From: Drosophila persimilis
Taxonomy: Eukaryota > Arthropoda > Insecta > Diptera > Drosophilidae
NCBI RefSeq assembly: GCF_003286085.1
Contig: NW_020825332.1
Coordinates: forward strand, 546,001-610,000
Length of the DNA stretch: 64,000 nt
Direction of reading: 5' to 3'
The notes beneath the pieces were generated by a model. That model was not told where the DNA came from. It did no database searches and worked only from the letters and a program-made list of their open reading frames with translations. Made by a program: the position numbers and the translations under genes. Positions 24,901 through 38,464 of this stretch are shown here, piece by piece (positions within the stretch are counted from its first letter, which is position 1; each line of letters opens with the position of its first letter).

Positions 24901-27900
24901 AAACGGTACATTTGCCTACGGATGCCTCTCGCATACAAATTGCAAGCAATCAATTTGCAACAATAACGATAAAAGCAGCCACCAGACAGACCGCAAAACT
25001 ATATATTGGACCGCCATAGAGCGCGGACGGAGGGGGGAGGGGGACAGAGAAATGGCAGTAGCAACAAAAACTTAATGAAAACGTCCAATAAGCCAGAGAG
25101 CTTTTTATTTATGACAGAAATCGTGACGAATGTGCGTGAGCCAGTATGTTTGTCTGCGTGTGTGTGTCTGTGTGTGTGTTTGTGTGAAGAGTGCAGAAAA
25201 ATAAACAGAATAAACAAAAATTATATTGGCCATAAAATTTCGCACTAAAAATAAAATGCAGAAACCAAAAATTTGCTCAGCAAAAATATTAACAATTGCC
25301 AAATGGAAAGAGATGTGGCAGGGGGGTGGGGGAGAGACTTGCAAAACATAATTTACACATTTCCATATCACGACACGACGCAGACAAGGCCAAGCTCAGA
25401 GCGAGACGGAGAGAGAGAGAGAGACAGCAGCAGAATGAGAGCAAGAGCGGCTTTAATAACAAGTTTGGTTTAGCTGTAAACCAAATAGAGCACAGTGGGA
25501 CCGTTTAGATAATCAAAGTAATTGCTATGCGGGTTCAATAATGAGGGATGGCACAATGTCCCCTCTTGCGAGATATGTTGTACATATTATCATCAATTGA
25601 AATTGATCTATCAAAACATACAAATAAAATTGGATGAAGCACGCTCTTTCAATTGCTTTCCCACCACAGACCCACATGTGTTCCTCCACAGCATCAGCAT
25701 CAGCATCAGCATCCCATTCCACTGTGCATCAGAGTGAGAGAAAGAGAACGAACGCCCGGCAAAAGTCGAATTGAAAACCACGTGGAGGAGCAATGGAATG
25801 GTGTGGTTGTTCTTGGAGGTGGAGGTGGAGGTGGAGTTGTGAGCGCCTCTCTTGCTGCTTGAGCAACTCTCTCCGTCTCTTATCGCGGACTCTCTTTGGC
25901 TTTGCTGCTGGCGCTGCTGCTCCAGCATCGTCAAGTGTCAACAGATGATGAAAAATGTGCCACTTGAGAGCCATGTGCCAGGGCAAGGTCTATTCATAAA
26001 GGGTGCACTTCAAGGCGGATATTTCTAAAAACATGCAATTATCGTGAGAGCAATACTCTACCCCAAATGCATATACCTTGGCCCATGCAGACCATGCTGC
26101 TGCTGGCTGCTTCAGCTCCTGGCTTCGTTTTCTCCTTCTCCCACTCTCCGTCTTTCTTTCGGTTGATGTATTGGCAGGAGCAATGGCAATGAAAGGGAAA
26201 GGTTGTGTGCTTGTCTCTGCCATGGTCTCTCTCTGTGTGTGCGTGTGAAAGGTGAGCGTCGTGTGACGTTGAGAGTGGCAGGGATTTGTTATTTTTTTGG
26301 AGAAAACTCAGTGTAAGTGACACTTGTCACAGGAGGGGGACGGGGGGCGGGGGCTTCGACATTTTCGTTTTCTCATTTACGCCCCCAACCGAGAACTGGC
26401 CGCACAGATCAATCACCAGACCTAAGCCCATGTCTTACCCCACTCACGCCCCCGTTCAAGTCCCCCTCTCCAACCCATACCCATGAAATTCTGCGTTAAT
26501 TGACAGTTGCCTTTGCCCGCTGCCGCTGCCCGCTGCTGATGCCGCTGCCCGCTGCTGACGCTGCTGAGGCTGAGGCTGCCTTCTTGCTCTGCTGACGTCG
26601 CCGTCAACGTTGCCTGACAGTAAATTGAAAAATTGTTGAGATTTCTCAAAAATAAAGCAAATGTAAAATATTTTAGACAATTACAAACAACAAAAAGCAA
26701 TCAACAGAGCGGGCTACACACACATACATATGTATGTATCTATGAAGCCCCTCCCCCCCACTCATCTCTCCCCCTCTATCCATCGCAGAGATCTTTATTT
26801 ATTTGTTCTTTTGGTTTTGGCAAAAATAAATGAAACTTTTACGAAAAATGCTCGCGGTTCAAGGTGAAATGTATGGGGAGAGTGTATAAATAATTTATGT
26901 GGCCATAGTTCTATCGTACCTATCCCCCCACCCCCCTGCCCCTGAAACACGCGCCAGTGTCTTGCCAACGTAACACGCAAAATTTTAATTGAATTTACAT
27001 ACATGCCCCGCCCCTCTCCGCCCCACCACCTTATTGGAGGCAAGGCGGGGAATCCATATCTCTTTGCCGAATGATAAGACGAAAGTATAACGAAAGAAGG
27101 GAAACAAAAAACTAATTCAATTAACAGTTTGCCCAATAAAAACGGTAAACGATTGCCCATTCGACTGACCACGGGCTGCCGTTGATAGAGGGGCAAAGTG
27201 CGATTACAGGGGGGCGGGGGGGAGTTGGGCAATCGCGGAATCTCTCACGAGCACCTGTACTGCAAGCAAAATACATACATACATATGTATCTTTGTATCT
27301 CACATTTGTGTAGCCCGTCGTCGTGCTTAGGCTGTTAGGCAAATATGTGTGCTCCTTTTGGCCCTGGCTTCTTGGCTCTTTTGTTTGAGTTGCAAGGTTT
27401 CACTGGTCTCTGGGGTGCGTGAGCCTCCACTTAAGGCATTTCCGGCCCTGCACCACACCACACCACCCACTCCCCTTCCCCCCTGACACTGACAGTTTAT
27501 AAATGATCATGCGTGGGTGGTAGTGGTGGGAGGGCGAGGGCTAGGGAGTGGGTGGGGTGGGGTGGCTGCGTGTGTGGTGCATGTTTACTTTTCTTTTGTT
27601 GCTGCCGTCACGTGCTCCCGCTCTCCCGCTATCTCGGTCTTTTCTTTTTTGGCATTGACGCTTTTCCGAGCTTTTCTTTTATTTCCCCTCCCCGCTGTTG
27701 CTGCTGCCGCTGTTTGCATTTGTCGTCTTTCCTTTCGGCTGCAGTGGAAATTATCAATATTGTTGTTGGAGTTAGTTGGAAAAATGTTTGAGTGGGCGGC
27801 GGGGGAGGAAAATAAAAATTTACTCTTCTTCCTTCCTTCCCGTCTCGTCTCGTCTCGTCTGTCGGTTTGCTTGTTTGTTTTTTGTGTTGTTTGTGGAGCA

Positions 27901-30655
27901 TTTAAGTGAGTGGGTGGAAAGGGAGGGGGGAAAGCCCAAGAAACTTCTCAGAGATTTCCGTGACACTTTATAAATCGTGCTACCAAAAATGAGAGATGGA
28001 CCAAAAGGAACGTTTCTTTGATGTGGGGTCACATGTGGCATCGTTGGAAGAGGGGAAAATGAGATTACTTATGTTCGTGAAGTAGTGTCCAATGTCCGCT
28101 CTTCTCTCTTCTAAACGACCTCTCTTCACTCGTGATACCAGCACATCTACTATCTATCTCTATCTCTATCCACACATGTATGTATCTCTTGCCACCTGCT
28201 GCTGTGCCCACCTCCGACTTGCGCCTCCCCCTAGCAAATGGCGGGTAAAAACCCAATTCTCATCATAATTAATTCTAATCATCAGACGTGTGTGTGTGTG
28301 TGTGTATCCGTGCATCTCTAGAAATCTATTCGACCGGACAGATCCAAATGTATCTACGAATTAAATATCATTGCATATGCTTGTTCCCCATCCCGCACCC
28401 GCTCGACAAATGTGCTAACAAAAGGGAAAAACTTGAAAGATACTCGTATGTTGGATATTCTCGTAGTTTGGTGTTATTAATTCATTTGCGTGTTGCTAAT
28501 GAATTGCCACGGCAGTAGTGAAGTGTATCCATCAGATACACTGTACAGTGTACACACTGCCGGCACACAGATGCAACGTTGACCGAAAGATAGTGCTCTA
28601 CATCGAGATTACAGATTAAAGACCACTTTACTTTGCTTGACTTACGAAAGGGAGGAGGCCCTACCTCCCCTACCTCCCCTACCTCCCCTCCACCCTGCTT
28701 GCCCTGCTGTGATGACCCTCTAGATAGAGATCTAAGTCGCCAACCCCACACCCCCCCACCCACCGCCCCCTTTGTAGATCAACAAAGAGCACACGTACTA
28801 ATTCCGTCATTCATTTGTACGTTAATTTGTACAACTTGTCGTCGTCGTCGTCGTCGTCCGTTTTTCGTTTCGTTTCGTTTCGTATAAATGTGCGAGATTT
28901 CAAATAGAGCAAAATGTAGTTCAGTTGAGATCTTTCAGAGATCTCTGTGTACGAGTACATGTCTGTACATGTGTGTGTGTGTGTGTGTGTGCATACGCTG
29001 ATAATGGGTAATCTCTTGTGTGTGTGTGTGAGACAAATTAGAGAAACAAACAGAGGGAGGGAGAGGGCAGACGCTGGCCGGGCTGCTCTAGTAGATGATC
29101 CCACAGATGATCGCTAAACACGAACATCTATGTAGGATCCATCCCTCACAAGACCCTGTTAATTTCCACTAATTAAACGAATTTCAATTTTCAATTTTCG
29201 GTTTTCGGTTTTCGGTTTTCTTCACAAAAAACTCCTCAACCTCAAGTTGTGATGTGATGGGTTCCCAAGGCTGGACGATTGCTGATGGATTTTGATAAGA
29301 AAAATAATAATGCTGTTTGGCTTTTGGTTTTTCGGGTGTACGGCTTTCGGCTTTCGGTTTTCGGGTCTGATGTTTGCCAACTGATATGCGTGCAATGCGT
29401 GTTCTGATGGTAGTCCCCCCGCGATAAGGTGGGCGAGACAATATTTGCCAGCAGCAACAACAACAGCAACAGCAACAAGAGCAGTACTTAAGCATACCTC
29501 GTCCGTCTGAAAAAAACCGAAAATCCATTCGAAATGCTGCCTGCGACATTTCCGAAATGAAATGCCAAAGCAAATAAGTTTTCGTTTTAGGTGCTGCAGA
29601 TATACATGGATATATGCACGATATGTATATAGAGATACACTACATATACGTACGTACGTATATCTGGGGAAAGATAGGTAGGTGTTTGTAGCCAGTTCCT
29701 TGACAGTCGTGACATGTCGTCGTCGTGATGGGCGGCCGTGGTGTGGGATGGTGGTGGTGGTGGTGGAACTACTCGTATTTTTGGGATGGATCTGCCTTGA
29801 AAATTCCGAATTCCTCTTCGAAATGCGTTCCAACCAAAACACTGTACACCCGCACACTTTGAGATACATTCTAGCTTTGTGCTGCCTTTGTTGCATTTAC
29901 CGGAAGGGGGTTAGCGGGGGTCAAACCCATCTGCCAAAGTTGCGTCGCCTCGTCGCTCGGCTCATTTATAATTTATTGCGCTCGAACACGTTTCGTTTCG
30001 TTTCGTTTTGCTCAGAGGGACAGAGGACTATGGCTATACTTTGAATGGGAATGACGTTTCCGCCAGTCGAAAAGTACATCCATCTATCCACCAAATACAT
30101 CTTTATCTTCAGATACCCACAAACACACATATAGTATATGGGAATATATAGAAGATATTTCTGTGTAGTTTTCGGAAGGCAATGGCGCTCCTCTCCTGTC
30201 GTCGCGTCGTTTCCTAGTTCTTCATGTCACATGATGACAGGCGACACTTTTTCGGGGGTGTTCGTTCTGTTTCGTTCCCAGAAATTGAGTTTTTGGGTTC
30301 CTTCTACCTTCCACCCTCGGCCATAGGCCATAACATATCTGTATATTCTGTATCTGTATGTTCTCTGGCATAGCTCAGCCCTGAATCACCAGCATCGCCC
30401 CATCTCACAAATGGCCAAAATAGTACGTATCCCCCCCCCCCCCATCCCGCATCCCAGTGGGTCTCTCGGTACGTTCAAATTTGGTTAAACTATTTGCATT
30501 TGATGTGCTTTGTAGTTCTAGTTCTGGCCGATCTGAAGGTTGTCTTGTGGAAGTATTAGCTCTAGGGGAAGGTCACTGGGTTGGAGTTGGTGGAGATCGG
30601 GCAATGTCTTGATCAAAGCCATTACAAAGGTCATTCGGGTATTTATAATTTAAAT
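21974..30655. other. Non-coding, probable intron of the plus-strand gene
   Basis: If exon A is real this is its intron. No further exon can be assigned. Contents include a single DRE palindrome TATCGATA at 22822-22829, (GTC)n at 23.06 kb, (CCACCG)n near 24.46 kb, CATCAG repeats near 25.69 kb, (TG)n at 28.29 and 28.96 kb, TCGTCG repeats at 28.84 kb, (ATAC)n near 27.27 kb and CAACAG repeats at 29.45 kb. Several GC-rich patches (23.4, 24.6 and 26.5 kb) could be enhancers or weak promoters, but motifs do not decide this. Confidence 0.45.
22822..22829. promoter_or_regulatory. DRE palindrome TATCGATA
   Basis: A perfect TATCGATA, the core of the Drosophila DNA replication-related element bound by DREF and overlapping the BEAF-32 CGATA site. 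It is isolated, so function is uncertain. Confidence 0.35.
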
Positions 30656-30732
30656 GCCTATCGATAATTAAACGCTTATACATATTTCTAACACTTACCG
30701 TCTATCGATCTCCATCGATAACTAATCGATTA
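30656..30732. promoter_or_regulatory. CGATA/ATCGAT cluster (DREF/BEAF-32 type)
   Basis: Four ATCGAT-containing sites lie in about 72 bases: TATCGATA at 30659-30666, TATCGAT at 30703-30709, ATCGATA at 30714-30720 and ATCGAT at 30725-30730. The boundary protein BEAF-32 is known to bind clusters of CGATA, and DREF binds TATCGATA. The cluster lies about 1.6 kb upstream of the probable exon B start region. A boundary or promoter-proximal element is likely but unproven. Confidence 0.45.
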
Positions 30733-32166
30733 GTCATGTGGTCGAGCTGTGAGACATGCGGTGACTGTACCTTTAACGAAATTTCAATAAAAACTATTAA
30801 AAACAAATTCGTCGAGGAATTTATTATATTAACACTTGTACGTACATATATTTTAATCATTTTGTTTACTGTGGGGGCCTCCACGCTGCGGTGCGGGGAT
30901 CGTGGGGAGGGGGGGGGGGGGGGGGGGAGAGGCTCTTATCAATAGTGAGACTTTTCGTGTTTTGGCCCCTCATTTACAGACGAATTTCAAGGCGCTCTAA
31001 TTGCTGCCACACCCCGTGCGCCCCAAACCCCCCCTCTGGCACTCACCCCGTGAATTGCAACAAAGTTCTGTCGTTTCTCTCGTGGTGGAGATGATTCTCT
31101 GTGCGAGTTCCGCCGAATGTTTATTTATACAAATTACAGCGAGGAAAAACGAGCAAAAAAATATTCCCAAATAAACAAAAATTTCCACACATTAAAAAGG
31201 TTTTCATAGAGCTCTGAAATCCACTCACGTGAGCGCTGCTGCGGTCAGCGTTGGCGTTAGCGTCAGCGTCAGCGGCGACGTCGTCACAAATACATATTAG
31301 AAATAATATAAGAAATAAAGAAACAAAATCAACCGAAATAGTGAAAAATAAAGAAACGCAGATAAATCAAGGGAGGGAGGGAGGTAGGGAGGTAGGTAGA
31401 GAGAGAGAGAGAGAGGGAGATGGAACGTAAAAACATTGAAATGAACGCTAGTTGCCGCAGTGCCAAACACAGGCAAAAGATACAGATACAGATACAGATA
31501 CAACTACAAACGTCAGCGTTTCTGTTCCATTGACGTAATAGCCAAGCCACCAGCAAAAAAAAAAACAAAACAACAAAAACTTTTGCATGAGTAAAATAAA
31601 TACAAAAAGCACCAGAAGCGGCCGACCGGCGATCCATCCACTCAGAGAGAGAGAGAGAGAGCGAGAGAGCGAGAGAGCGAACGAGGGAGAGCAAGCGCCT
31701 GGCGAGAGAGCACGCGAATATCAAATTGAACTTTGGGACGCAGTGGAAAATGCCAAAAGATCTATGTGTGTGTGTGTGTGTGTGTGCTTGTGCGTGTGCA
31801 TTAGAAGGCAATTAGAAGTGTGCTTCAAGCGGAGAGAGGGAGAGCGGCGTGAGAGCGAGAGCTTCACTTAAGCTCAACTCAAAGCTCCCTTTGCCTTAAT
31901 CTTCCACAGCTGTAGCTTTTGTTGTTGCTTTTAGTTAGATGCGCGCGCCATGCAAACGACAAAAACTTTGCCAAAAATAATGCCCCTCCACAAAGAGAGA
32001 GGGAGAGAGAGAGAGAGTGTCTCCACAGAGAGAGAGAGCAGCGCAGCACATGGTTCTAAGCTGTCGCCGTGTATCTCAAGCATGAGCACATCCGTGTATC
32101 CGCGTATCCGTGTATCCGTGTATCCGTGTATCTGTGAGTCTGCCCTTAGCTCTGTGTTTGCGTTCG

Positions 32167-32204
<38 letters not shown>

Positions 32205-32281
32205 TGGCGGCATCGGCATCGGGCATCGGGCAGCAGCGGCAGCGGCGTGTTTCTACACTTTGCAACGAGCGCGTGTGCCAG
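30733..32281. other. Non-coding, upstream of the exon B leader
   Basis: No exon is recognised. A 19-base G run lies at 30909-30927, CGTCAG repeats at about 31.25-31.28 kb, a GATACA array at 31478-31502, (GA)n at 31.64-31.68 kb, (TG)n at 31.77 kb and TATCCG repeats at 32.09-32.13 kb. GA-rich tracts of this kind bind GAGA factor and are common near promoters of large developmental genes. Confidence 0.4.
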
Positions 32282-33989
32282 TCAGAGTTAGTTCAACATT
32301 CAGTGCCGTCTAAAGGCAAATTAATTACAACTACACTACAAAAAAAAAAAAATAAAGAAGAAAAACAGCATCAAAAATATTGTTAAAATTCAAAATTAAT
32401 GCCACAAAAAGTGCAGCACAAATGAAATAGAATGAAAACTGAGTACTCTCCGCTAAAGGGAAAAGCTTCTCCGCTGCCAAAAGAGCACGTGTGAGCAGTA
32501 AAAGTAAGGAAAATCAAAGTAAAACACAAAGTACGAGAATTAAAATAAAAGAAATACAAAAAAAAAACAAGGCAACAAAAAATTAGCCTGACAACCAAAA
32601 AAGCTACAAAGTGAACGACACGACACGGCGCGCGTGTTTCTGCCAGAGTGTGTATCTGTGTGTGTGTGTGTGCGTGCGTGTGTGTGTGTGTGGTGTATCC
32701 GTGAGAGTGTGTGCTTCATAGTGCAAAAAGCAAAGTAAAAAACAAACAGAAACAACAATCAGCTGACTTGTGCGCACTCTCTCTCTCTGTCTGTCAAAAG
32801 TGCATTTCGTTAAAACTGCAACGGAAGCTCCTCGCTCTCTCGCTCCCTCTGCCTCTCTCTCTCTCTCTGTCAGTTGTGTAGACTTTTGGCCGTGCTCTCT
32901 CTGCTTCCGCATCCTCTTCGACCTTTCGAACTTCGAAACGCGGGGAGCAGCAGCGGCAGCGGCAGCAGAAGCAGCAGCGGCGCTTGTCACATGCGCGCTC
33001 AGTCGATAGGAGCAGAGGCAGCAGCGACAGCAGCAGCGGCAGCAGAAGCAGCAGCAGCAGCTACACGAACGACACCCACAACGAGCGAGCGACACGAAGC
33101 GGTCGACACTAGTCGAGCGTTCGTTGAGATACAAACATACTTCCACGGGAGAGGCCCACGGATACGCCGCGCGTTCAAGAAAACCGTAACACAACCAACC
33201 GAACCGTAAACCTTAAACCTTAAACCTTAAACCGTAAACCTTTAACTGTTAACTGTAAACCATAGTCCCCCAGAAGCAATTACAGTTATTTCAATAATTT
33301 TTGCAAAAATATTTAAGCAAAAAGTACGACTACTGCCGCCCCCTCCGCCCACTCCGCCTACTCCGCGCGTGTGTGTGTGTCTTGTAACATTTTTTTTTGT
33401 GGTTGTGCGTGCGTCCGTGTGTGCTAGTGTGTTAGTGTGTGTGTGCAGGAGCTGTCAACATTTTCCATCGATTTTCCCTGTCGTGCGGTCGTCGTTCGTA
33501 GTTCGTTTCCAACGCTCGGCGCTCTCTCTCTCTCTCACACACTCTCTCCCCCTGCCTCTCCGTCTCTCTCTGGCTCTCCGGGGCTGTCATCCTGCCTGAT
33601 CAACACCCACGCCAGCCAGGCTGAAGCTCGACCACAGCCAAAGCTCTGATTCTAGCTGTGACTCTGACTCTGATTCTGATTCTGACTCTGACTCTGGCTC
33701 TGCCTCCATCTCTATCGCACGCCGGGCGAACCAGTGACGAGCGTGCGGGCTAAATAGCGGGACTTCAAGTCTATGCAAATGCCATATTAGTGCTTTATAA
33801 CTGTACAATAAGATATATATCGACAACACACAAACCCACACACACAGAGAGATACACACATACATCTGAACAAGAAATCAAAGAAAGCAGCAGCCGCATC
33901 AGCAGCAGCAGCACCACCAGAAGGAGAACTCTACAACAGAAAAGCAATTGATTTTATTTTTAGTGCCGCCACTAAAAAAATCACAGCAA

Positions 33990-34021
<32 letters not shown>

Positions 34022-35112
34022 ACCACAACACACCATTTAAGCAGCAGCAGCGTTAAACGTTTTTCGAAACGGAAAATTGTCAACAAAAAGAACCAAAAAA
34101 TAGCCAAGGCAACAAAAAAAAATAAGAGAAAGAAAATCGCCCCAAAGGAAAAACCCCAGCAAAAACGCACTCGGCATTTGCAACAGCAGCAACAGCAGCA
34201 ACAGCAGCAGGAACGCACGAGGGAAGGCTATAAAAATAGCTTAATTAGCCAATGAAACAACAACAAATTCAATTAAACAAAAGATAAAACAGCAACAGAA
34301 ACAGCAACAGCAACAGCAACGACAAAACTCAACTAAAAAGTAACCAAAAAGTCAGCAGAAAGAACCTCCTCCCTCTATCGAAACGGAATAGAATAGAATA
34401 TAAAAAAACAAAAAACAAAAAAGATATATAGAAAAAACCACAGCCAAGCTATAGAAATAATCGAAATTTCTTGTTGTACTCGCAAATGTTGTTATTCAAA
34501 GAAAGTTAAAATAGTTTTACATAGTTAAAAACAAAAAACACAAAACAAAAAAACCAAAAAAAAGCAAAAGTTAAAAGAGCGTATAAATTGTTGAATGAAT
34601 TCGCGGTGCCTTTATTTATAGCCAGCATATAGAAAAGAAACAAAGTCTTAACAACAAATCAAGTAACACACATACATACATACATATACCTATATAGAGA
34701 AAGTATATACATATAGTATATATATAGACAAAGCAATAAATCGTAACGGAAACGTGCAATATTTTCAAAGGTTTAATTAAATTAATTTTCAATTGTGATT
34801 CAAAATAAAAACAAAAAAACAAAAAACAAAACAACCAACAAATTAACAAGTAACTAAACTCTAAGCAAACAAATCAAAATATCAATATTACAACAACAAA
34901 CAAAGCAAAACAGCCACAAAAGTGAGAAACAAATTCTGTTTTTCTATATTTAAAATAATTGTTATTGTTGTGAGATACTAAATTAATTGATATTCGAAAT
35001 ACTGTTACAAAAAAAATATAAACAAACAAAAAACCAACAAAAGCCCAACCGCAACGAGACACTTTTTTTTGTTCGTGTATAATCACAAAATTTCGAAAAT
35101 TTTTATGAAAAA
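32282..35112 (+). other. Probable long 5' leader of exon B
   Basis: From about 32.3 kb the sequence changes to the A-rich, CAG/CAA-rich character of long Drosophila leaders. Possible initiators are TCAGAG (32282), TCAGTG (32300), TCAGTTG (32870) and TCAGTC (32999), each following CT- or GC-rich DNA. No clear TATA box or DPE is seen. Short AAACCTT tandem repeats lie at 33204-33260 and CAGCAACAG repeats at 33.9-34.3 kb. Many upstream ATGs occur, so the leader is either spliced or poorly permissive. Start sites are inferred from motifs only. Confidence 0.4.
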
Positions 35113-35215
35113 ATGAGCGACAGGGAGCGATCGTCCCCAACACTGATCGAAACTGGTTTAAAAAACTTAATTGGCGGCCGTGATGGTAATTATCCACTGA
35201 TCAGCGGCATAAATG
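35113..35215 (+). CDS. Candidate alternative first exon B
   Basis: ATG at 35113 has adenines at -1 to -4, a good fly initiation context. It opens a 34-codon frame that runs into the donor AATG|GTAAGT at 35215/35216, leaving phase 1. The peptide starts MSDRERSSPTLIETGLKNLI and continues through a Gly/Arg/Asp-containing stretch to SGIN. It is not repeat-derived and reads like a real N-terminus without a signal peptide, so a cytoplasmic or nuclear protein is likely. The exon follows a long leader and precedes an intron of at least 28 kb with two recursive splice sites. I do not recognise the protein. Of the two short exons this is the better supported. Confidence 0.65.
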
Positions 35216-38200
35216 GTAAGTTTCAGTGAAAATACTCAAGAAAATACTACAGAAAAAAAAAGAAAAAACTACCGAAATATAACGAAAAATACCAGATACC
35301 ACAGAGAGTGCCTCAATTCAGGATATATACTGATCTTCAGGATACTGATATGTTGATATGTCCCCCTTCCACGTTACTTACTACTAAAAATACTAAAAAA
35401 TACCGACTTTAATGGGTTCCAGTATTCGAAGGGTAATGCCAAGTGCTGGCAATCTGTTTCCACTTGAAAAACTTCCCAAAAATGCGAGCCACATCAAATA
35501 AAATTCTAAAAAAAGCCAAGAAAAACCATAAAAAATGAATTATTCTTTGATTGGGGGGTCAGTGCATGACCGGAAATATGCAAAATGTTTGAGTGGGGAA
35601 GCACAGGGGCAGTAGAGGGCAGGCAGAGGGTAAGGAGTGGCAGATTTAGACACGTTCCAAATTAATGGCAAAATAATGTTTGGTATAAAATCAAAACATT
35701 TCTCATGCCCCCCTCCGATAAAAAAAAACAACAACATAAATCACTGGCAGGGAGCGGGGGTGGTGCCATCAAGGGAATTCAGGGGCATGTGGGGTATTTA
35801 GGGTATGCAGGAGGGGGCTGTGAGCGCGAGTACCCGTAATGACCCATTTAAGGGAGCAATGCCAGGGCTTACGCGATGATCTAACGTACAGTTCCAATAG
35901 ATGCGACAACGGATGGGATGTCAAATGGGACGTATCAAAGTCAGAATCCGAATTGATAAGGTTATTAACCCCCTTCCTCCACGAAGCCAGAAGCCACTGC
36001 CGCCACTGAGGCACTGAGGCGCTGAGGGTTGTCACAAGGTTAAAGTGTGGCATATGGTCATCCACGAGGACAAGAGCACGAGAGCACGAGAGTATCTGTC
36101 GCCGGCAGTGATTGTCGGTTGTGGATGGGCCAGAGGAGGAGGAGGAGGAGGAGGAGGAGGAGGAGGCGGAGGAGGTTGGAGGTCATTGAAGCACATTGAA
36201 CGTGAGTTGACCCCCCGTTTCAGCAGCCAATTCCCCCGCCCCTGCCACTCTCGGAGCGAGGCGTGTTATCAGTCCCCCCAGCCCACTGCCTCGAAAAGGG
36301 GGGACGAACCGATTGGGACACCAATCGATGTAATCGGAATGCCAGAACGCCGAGTAGTGCGGGTTGTACGAGTGCTTTTTTAATGGCTAATCAAACTTGT
36401 AATTGCTTATTTTTAATGGAATTTTTTGAGGAAATCGGGAGCTGTTTTTTTTTTTTTTAGAAAATATTGAATGGAAACTACTTACGCTTTTGGGCAGCCC
36501 GAGCACATCTGTGCAGTTTTGTATCTCTGGGATAAATCCATTTAAGAATCGTGAGATTCGTTCGCCATTGGGCGGAAAGGACTCAAGGCTGTCGTTTATC
36601 TTTTGCATCAATTTTCCATCTGCATTTTTCATTGCACTTTCAATTCCAATTTCCCACTCTCTCTCTCTCCCTTCCTCTCCCTCAATCTTTTTTCCAAACA
36701 ATTACACAGCAATTTTTGCTACTGTCTTGGTTTGTGGATGGCCCCCCCCCCCCCTCACACCCCCCACCATCCGAGACCCTCTCCATCTGTTCGAAAAGGC
36801 ATTTGCATAAGAAAAGAAATTGGACTTGACCAGCATATGGCTTCAAAAAAGAAACAACCGAGAACCCAGACAAAATGTTGCATGTATGTACATCTCTCTC
36901 TGTGGCGGGGAGGTGCTGGGGGAAAAATGTTCAATTGGGAAAGCATTCGCCTCTCCCCTTGCCCCTTGCCCCCTTCTGGCTGTCTGCTGGGCCGCAACGT
37001 AACCAGAAATCAATAGCATAAAAGCAGAACGAGAAAATGCCATTAAAAAGTGTCATAATCGGTCAGCATAATGAAAAGTATTCGCCCGTACAGTGCCAGC
37101 CATTCGTACACCCCTCAACCCCTCTCTGTGTCCGTCCCTCAAGTCGCTTTCCATAAATCAATATGCGGAAACCCTTATATGGGGGGAAAAGCTTCTCTGC
37201 GCCACGTTTTTGGGTTTTCGTTTTTCTTTTTGGAATTTATTGTAGCATAATTTTTTGAGGTTTTTTTCCAGTGCCAACTCTTTTTCTTATCGCTCGATGC
37301 GTCTCCCTCGTGGGCCGTGTCGTTCTGTGTGTTAACAAGCGTTTGATTGCCGCATTAGAAAGAAGAGAACACATGAAATGCTCCACGGCAAACAGGCTAG
37401 ACGGAGACAGGGCAGAGGGGCGAACAGGGGGCTGATAAGCCACTGCTCCGATAAGAAGGAAGGGGTGCCTAATGCCGGGGTGCCGGAGGGAAGGGTCAAA
37501 TCGAGCGATAAGCCCCATAGCCACAACTGGAACTAGGAGAATCTTACATGGACATCAAAAGTCTCGTAGATAAGATTGTTCGAATCGGAGTGGGACTCGG
37601 TGTTAATTCTCCGGAAAGGAGTCTCCGTCTCCGTCTTCGTCTGTGTCTGGGTCTGGGTCTGCGTCTACGTCTATGGCCTGACTGACTGCCCCATAAACCA
37701 TAAAGAGAGACGACTGCCAAGAGAGCGAGAGAAACGCTGGACGCGAGTGTCGTGTTCCGTCGAGTACAAAGCTCAAAAGTTGATTAAGTTTATTTGATAA
37801 GCAAAAGCATTTGATTTGTATCTAGCCATCCACCAAGAGGCTGAACGAGGGAGGAGAACAGAGCGCTAGAACAGCAGAGGGGGAGTGGGCGAGGCAGTGC
37901 AAAGTTCGCCGATGAGTCGCTGGGGAAGAGTCGAAACCAAAAGTCCAAATCGAATGAAACGCAAGTCCACTTCAGAGCCAACGATTGAGGTGGATTTTCC
38001 AGGGGAAAAAGAACCAAAGAACACTGGCACACAAAGTCATCTTACTCAGAGATTGATTGAGAAACCCATAGATAAAGAAACTTGAGCGCTTTCAAGAGTT
38101 TTCAAGTTTCCACGAATGCAGTTTCCAATTATTTCTCATAATTCCATCATCAATGAATAGCCTTGGGCAATCAATGCCGAAGAGGACAAGGAATGGGCCA

Positions 38201-38432
38201 TGGAGGTCCTGGTAATTGCTGAAAGAAATCCGATGATTCTGCCACCTGTTTATCTGCCGTTTATCTCCACGATTTGTGCATTATTTAAATCATTTTGAAA
38301 ATGGAATTTAATTGAATGCCAGGCCACTATCCACCATCCACCATCCACCATTCATTCGTTTTTGGCCAATTGAAATATGGAATGCAATGAAACGAATGAA
38401 TTATGTTAAGTGGAAAACTGAAATGACAACAA

Positions 38433-38433
<1 letters not shown>

Positions 38434-38464
<31 letters not shown>
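38434..38464. repeat. Poly-C run, 31 bases
   Basis: The longest homopolymer in the window, 31 C without interruption. Its length should be treated as approximate. Confidence 0.9.

Noticed and set aside
33204-33260. AAACCTT repeats as telomere-like sequence
   Set aside because: Only a few imperfect units lie within a leader region, and fly telomeres do not use such repeats.
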